Source: PMG-095 sp037200885
Lineage (GTDB): Bacteria; Myxococcota_A; Polyangia; Polyangiales; Polyangiaceae
Direction: 5' to 3'
Assembly: GCA_037200885.1 (NCBI GenBank)
Contig: JBBCIN010000001.1
Span: 2,728,001 to 2,792,000 of the forward strand
DNA length: 64,000 nucleotides
The notes beneath the pieces are model-generated. The model was not told the DNA's origin. It saw only the letters and a list, made by a program, of their open reading frames with translations, and searched no databases. The translations under genes were made by a program, and so were the position numbers. Below are positions 61,340 to 64,000 of the stretch, piece by piece. The stretch's first letter is position 1. Every line of letters starts with the position of its first letter.

Positions 61340-63332
61340 GGGAGCGTTTCGCTAAATCGCGGATGACGGTGAACAACTCGTTCTGATCGAAGGGTTTTCG
61401 CAAATGCACTTGGAAGCCGGCATCCAAAGCGCGGCGACGATCTTCGGAATGGGCGTAGGCGGTCAGCGCGGCAGCCGGGATGGTGACCAGCGCTGGCACG
61501 CTGCGTACGGCCCGGATGAAGGCGTATCCGTCTTGTCCCGGTAGCCCCACGTCCGACAAGATCACGTCGATCGGTTGTCGTCCGAGTACCTCCAAAGCAG
61601 CTTCGGCGCTGTTGGCGCTCGTGACCAGGATCCCCCAGTCTTGCAGAATGGCCGAGACGACCTCGCTGGAATCGAAGTCGTCCTCGACCAACAATAGCCG
61701 TAGGCCGTTCAGCCCGGACTGATCGCTGGATGCGATTCGACGCTCAGAGGCCGGCGGCGCATCGCTTGCGCCCTTCGCTTCCGAATTCGCCAGCGGCAAG
61801 CTCACGGTGAACGTCGAACCCTGGCCAGGTCCCGGGCTCTCCACGCGGACGTCCCCGCCGTGCAGCTCGGCCAAGTGCTTGCTGATCGCCAAGCCGAGCC
61901 CGAGCCCACCGTGGCTGCGGCGAATCGAGCCATCCTCCTGCGAGAAGCGCTGAAATAGGCGGGCCAAAAACTCGCGCTTGATGCCAACGCCCGTGTCGGA
62001 CACCCCGATCTCGACGTGTGAGTCGACGCGCGCGACGTGCACGCGAACGCGCCCGTTCTTGGGCGTGAATTTCACCGCATTGCCGGTCAAGTTCCAGACG
62101 ATCTGCTGTACGCGTCCCGAATCGGCCAGCAGCGTTCCGGCACGGCGATCTATCGCGGTGCTGATCTCGACGCCCTTCGCTTGTGCCGCTGGGCGCACGG
62201 CGTCGAGCGCGGCCTCGACCGCGTCGGCGGGATTCATCGGACTAGGCTCGATCCGCATTTTGCCGGAGATCATTCGCGAGACGTCCAGCAAATCATCCAC
62301 CAGCCGCGTTTGCGCCACGGCATTGCGCTCCACGGAAGCCAGCGCTCGCTCGCGTTGATCCGCGCTCAGCGTGCCAGTCACCAGCACGCGCGACCAGCCC
62401 AAGATTGCATTGAGCGGGGTGCGTAACTCGTGCGAGACCGTAGCCAAAAATTCATCCTTCATACGTGCGGTGCGCAGCGCTTCTTCTCGCAAGAGCTTTT
62501 GCTCATGGATGTCGGTGCAAGTGCCCATCCAGCTGAGCGCGTTGCCCGCCGTGTCGAGCAGTGCGCTGGCGCGCACGAGAAACCAACGGTATTCACCGTC
62601 TGTCCGTCGAAATAGCGCTTCGACTTCGAACGGATTTTTGGTCTTTAGGGCTTCTGCCCAGCCGACCTGTGCCTGCGTGATTGTGTCGGGGTGGTGAACG
62701 GACTGCCAACCAGGATCGCCGGGGTTCAACGCAAGACCGGTGTACTCCTGCCAGCGGCCGTTCCGAAACGTGGTCTCACCCTGAGGGTCGGAAATCCAGC
62801 TCAGCTGCGGCATCGTCTCGACCAACGAACGAAACTGCTCCTCGCTAGTCGAGGCCCGCCGTTGCGCGTCGCGTTCGCGTTCAGCCAAGCTCTCGTGGGC
62901 TTTCTTCAGCTCCAGGTGCGTCGCCTCCAGCTGTCGCCCGCGATCGAGCGACACTCGTGCGGCTTCGGCGAAGATCACGGCCTTGGGCACCATGGGCACG
63001 ATCAACACGGCGGTAGCAACGGAAGCCGTCGCCGTCACCACGCGCACGCCTGCGTCCGCCCAATAGATGGGGTGCCAGACGGTGATGATATCGAAGAAGT
63101 GTGTCAGCCCGCAGGAAAGAATGAACGCGCCGAAGGCCAGATAAACCCAGGCAAATGGGATGTTACGGATCTGACGGACCAGGATTGCGAGCGTGGTCGC
63201 GATCGCGGCGTAGGCCACGCCAATCAGCAGGTTGGCCGACACTTGAGTCCAGACCATCTCGGGCGACCACAGGTAGCAGTGGCCGTGCGGCATGAAGCCC
63301 AGGCCAAATATTCGCTCCAGCCATTGCCACAT
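61320..63332 (-). CDS. Hybrid histidine kinase with ethylene-receptor-like membrane domain
   Basis: A 670-residue protein. Residues 1-120 hold three to four membrane helices resembling the ethylene-binding domain of plant ETR1: FGAFILSCGLTHFFDIITVW aligns with the copper-binding C-x3-H helix (Cys74, His78), and SANLLIGVAYAAI aligns with the first helix, keeping Tyr41 but with Asn34 where ETR1 has Asp25. Spacings 34-41-74-78 match ETR1 25-32-65-69. A PAS domain (about 165-280), a kinase core with His301 (ATVSHELRTPLNAI), the ATPase (GLGLGLAISKHLAELHGG) and a C-terminal receiver (VILSDVGLPGQDG) follow. It may sense ethylene, copper or another small molecule. Confidence 0.88.
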   Translation of the reverse strand: MWQWLERIFGLGFMPHGHCYLWSPEMVWTQVSANLLIGVAYAAIATTLAILVRQIRNIPFAWVYLAFGAFILSCGLTHFFDIITVWHPIYWADAGVRVVTATASVATAVLIVPMVPKAVIFAEAARVSLDRGRQLEATHLELKKAHESLAERERDAQRRASTSEEQFRSLVETMPQLSWISDPQGETTFRNGRWQEYTGLALNPGDPGWQSVHHPDTITQAQVGWAEALKTKNPFEVEALFRRTDGEYRWFLVRASALLDTAGNALSWMGTCTDIHEQKLLREEALRTARMKDEFLATVSHELRTPLNAILGWSRVLVTGTLSADQRERALASVERNAVAQTRLVDDLLDVSRMISGKMRIEPSPMNPADAVEAALDAVRPAAQAKGVEISTAIDRRAGTLLADSGRVQQIVWNLTGNAVKFTPKNGRVRVHVARVDSHVEIGVSDTGVGIKREFLARLFQRFSQEDGSIRRSHGGLGLGLAISKHLAELHGGDVRVESPGPGQGSTFTVSLPLANSEAKGASDAPPASERRIASSDQSGLNGLRLLLVEDDFDSSEVVSAILQDWGILVTSANSAEAALEVLGRQPIDVILSDVGLPGQDGYAFIRAVRSVPALVTIPAAALTAYAHSEDRRRALDAGFQVHLRKPFDQNELFTVIRDLAKRSPTRRPS

Positions 63333-63460
63333 CCCGCGAGGGTACGCGGCGTTCGAGCCTCGTGGAAGGGCCCAAATTTCGTCCTATTGCTTGGCTCTCG
63401 CTGAGCATGACCCGTCGTCCTTCGCCGTAAGGTCGCTGGACGGCGGATGTAGCGGCGGGG

Positions 63461-63802
63461 CTAGCGCCGGGCCAGCAAGGAGCTGAGAAGGAGCAAGGGG
63501 CGCTGGCTTTTCTCGTGAATCTCGCCCTGACAGGCCGGCGACGAGCGCTGCAAATCACGGCAAGTACTCGGGCGCGTCTCATAAATAGAACACACGAATT
63601 GGCTGGTCGTCAGATCGATCGCGAGCGCGGCGCAGTGCCCCTCGAACATGTTCATATAGCAACGGTTGCCGGCAAAGTGCGTCAGGTCATCGACCTGGGC
63701 ACCGATTCGTGCGTGGTCCGCGCCCTCCACACGTACGTAGTTCGCGAGCTTGGAGAAACAGCAGACGCCGCAGCCGAGGCAAGCCGGCGCGTCTTCAGGC
63801 AT
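63461..63802 (-). CDS. YkgJ-family cysteine cluster protein
   Basis: A 113-residue protein from ATG 63802. It has the N-terminal C-x-x-C-x-x-CC cluster (CLGCGVCCFSKLA) and later cysteines (NRCYMNMFEGHCAALAID, FVCSIYETRPSTCRDLQR), the pattern of the YkgJ/UPF0153 family that probably binds an iron-sulphur cluster or zinc. The function of the family is not established. It lies 128 bp upstream of the hybrid kinase on the same strand and could share its transcript. Confidence 0.87.
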   Translation of the reverse strand: MPEDAPACLGCGVCCFSKLANYVRVEGADHARIGAQVDDLTHFAGNRCYMNMFEGHCAALAIDLTTSQFVCSIYETRPSTCRDLQRSSPACQGEIHEKSQRPLLLLSSLLARR

Positions 63803-63927
63803 TCACTGCCCGTCGCCACGCGCACGGCACGCGAACGCGTGGGGAGGAGTTCTGCAAGGCAAGGTTTTCGGCTCGAACCGCGCGAAACGCAAGTGCGCCC
63901 GTCGACCGAGGTCATTTGGCCTACCGT

Positions 63928-64000
63928 CTACGCGCGCGTTCGTCGGAAGTCCTCGTGCTCGTCCGGCTCGACAGCGGCATCCTCGTTCGAATCCGCCTCG
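63928..64000 (-). CDS. C-terminal end of an acidic protein (start outside window)
   Basis: Reading leftwards from the window edge, 23 codons encode an acidic tail (EADSNEDAAVEPDEHEDFRR) before a TAG stop at 63930-63928. The bulk of the gene lies beyond the right edge, so no function can be given. The frame is supported by its length to the edge and charge pattern only. Confidence 0.35.
   Translation of the reverse strand, partial: EADSNEDAAVEPDEHEDFRRTRA

Overview
The window is 64 kb of GC-rich DNA with dense coding on both strands. It very probably comes from a myxobacterium of the Polyangiales type (Myxococcota). The signs are a series of secreted lipoproteins whose lipobox is followed by long Gly/Ala/Ser low-complexity linkers, a thrombospondin-type-3/OmpA protein next to a cysteine-rich surface protein with a MYXO-CTERM-like tail, many two-component proteins, and several small hypotheticals of a kind common in that order. 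No prophage, CRISPR array, rRNA or secondary-metabolite cluster was seen.

Layout. 1-3.3 kb is a scarred zone: a truncated lipoprotein gene, a decayed TPR gene, a long imperfect hairpin, the 3' part of a tRNA-Leu(UAG) without its 5' half, and a nucleotidyltransferase gene broken at one copy of a 30-bp direct repeat. 3.3-17 kb holds mixed metabolic and envelope genes: a DUF1254/DUF1214 lipoprotein, a standalone E2-type acyltransferase, an SGNH hydrolase lipoprotein, an ECF sigma factor coupled to a membrane TPR protein, a CE1-type esterase lipoprotein, a RidA-like protein, a MgtC/DUF4010 membrane protein, an L,D-transpeptidase, a lone M41-like peptidase and a pirin. 17.3-26.4 kb is one tightly overlapping operon for an MdtABC-type RND pump with its outer-membrane factor.

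26.5-41 kb is a hemicellulose region: GH10, GH39, GH30 and GH54 lipoproteins, a lipoprotein with a carboxypeptidase-regulatory-like domain coupled to a TPR/PEGA-like membrane protein, a 2-oxoglutarate oxygenase, and two polytopic membrane proteins (one with a C-terminal discoidin-like domain, one HTTM). The enzymes together fit attack on arabinoxylan at the cell surface, perhaps helped by the CE1-type esterase near 11 kb.

41-52 kb is dominated by regulation: a SlyD-like isomerase, an RpoH-like sigma factor, a PilT-like ATPase with a doubled N-terminal domain, an rRNA-type pseudouridine synthase, a membrane histidine kinase divergent from four consecutive receiver-only response regulators, and a TetR regulator that shares an operator-like motif with a DUF4188 gene. 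52-64 kb holds a topoisomerase III-RecQ helicase fusion, an OmpA/TSP3 protein coupled to a 300-bp-repeat cysteine-rich protein, a hybrid histidine kinase with an ethylene-receptor-like membrane domain, and a YkgJ-type cysteine cluster protein. The most notable single items are the TopoIII-RecQ fusion, the ethylene-receptor-like kinase and the receiver-only regulator array.
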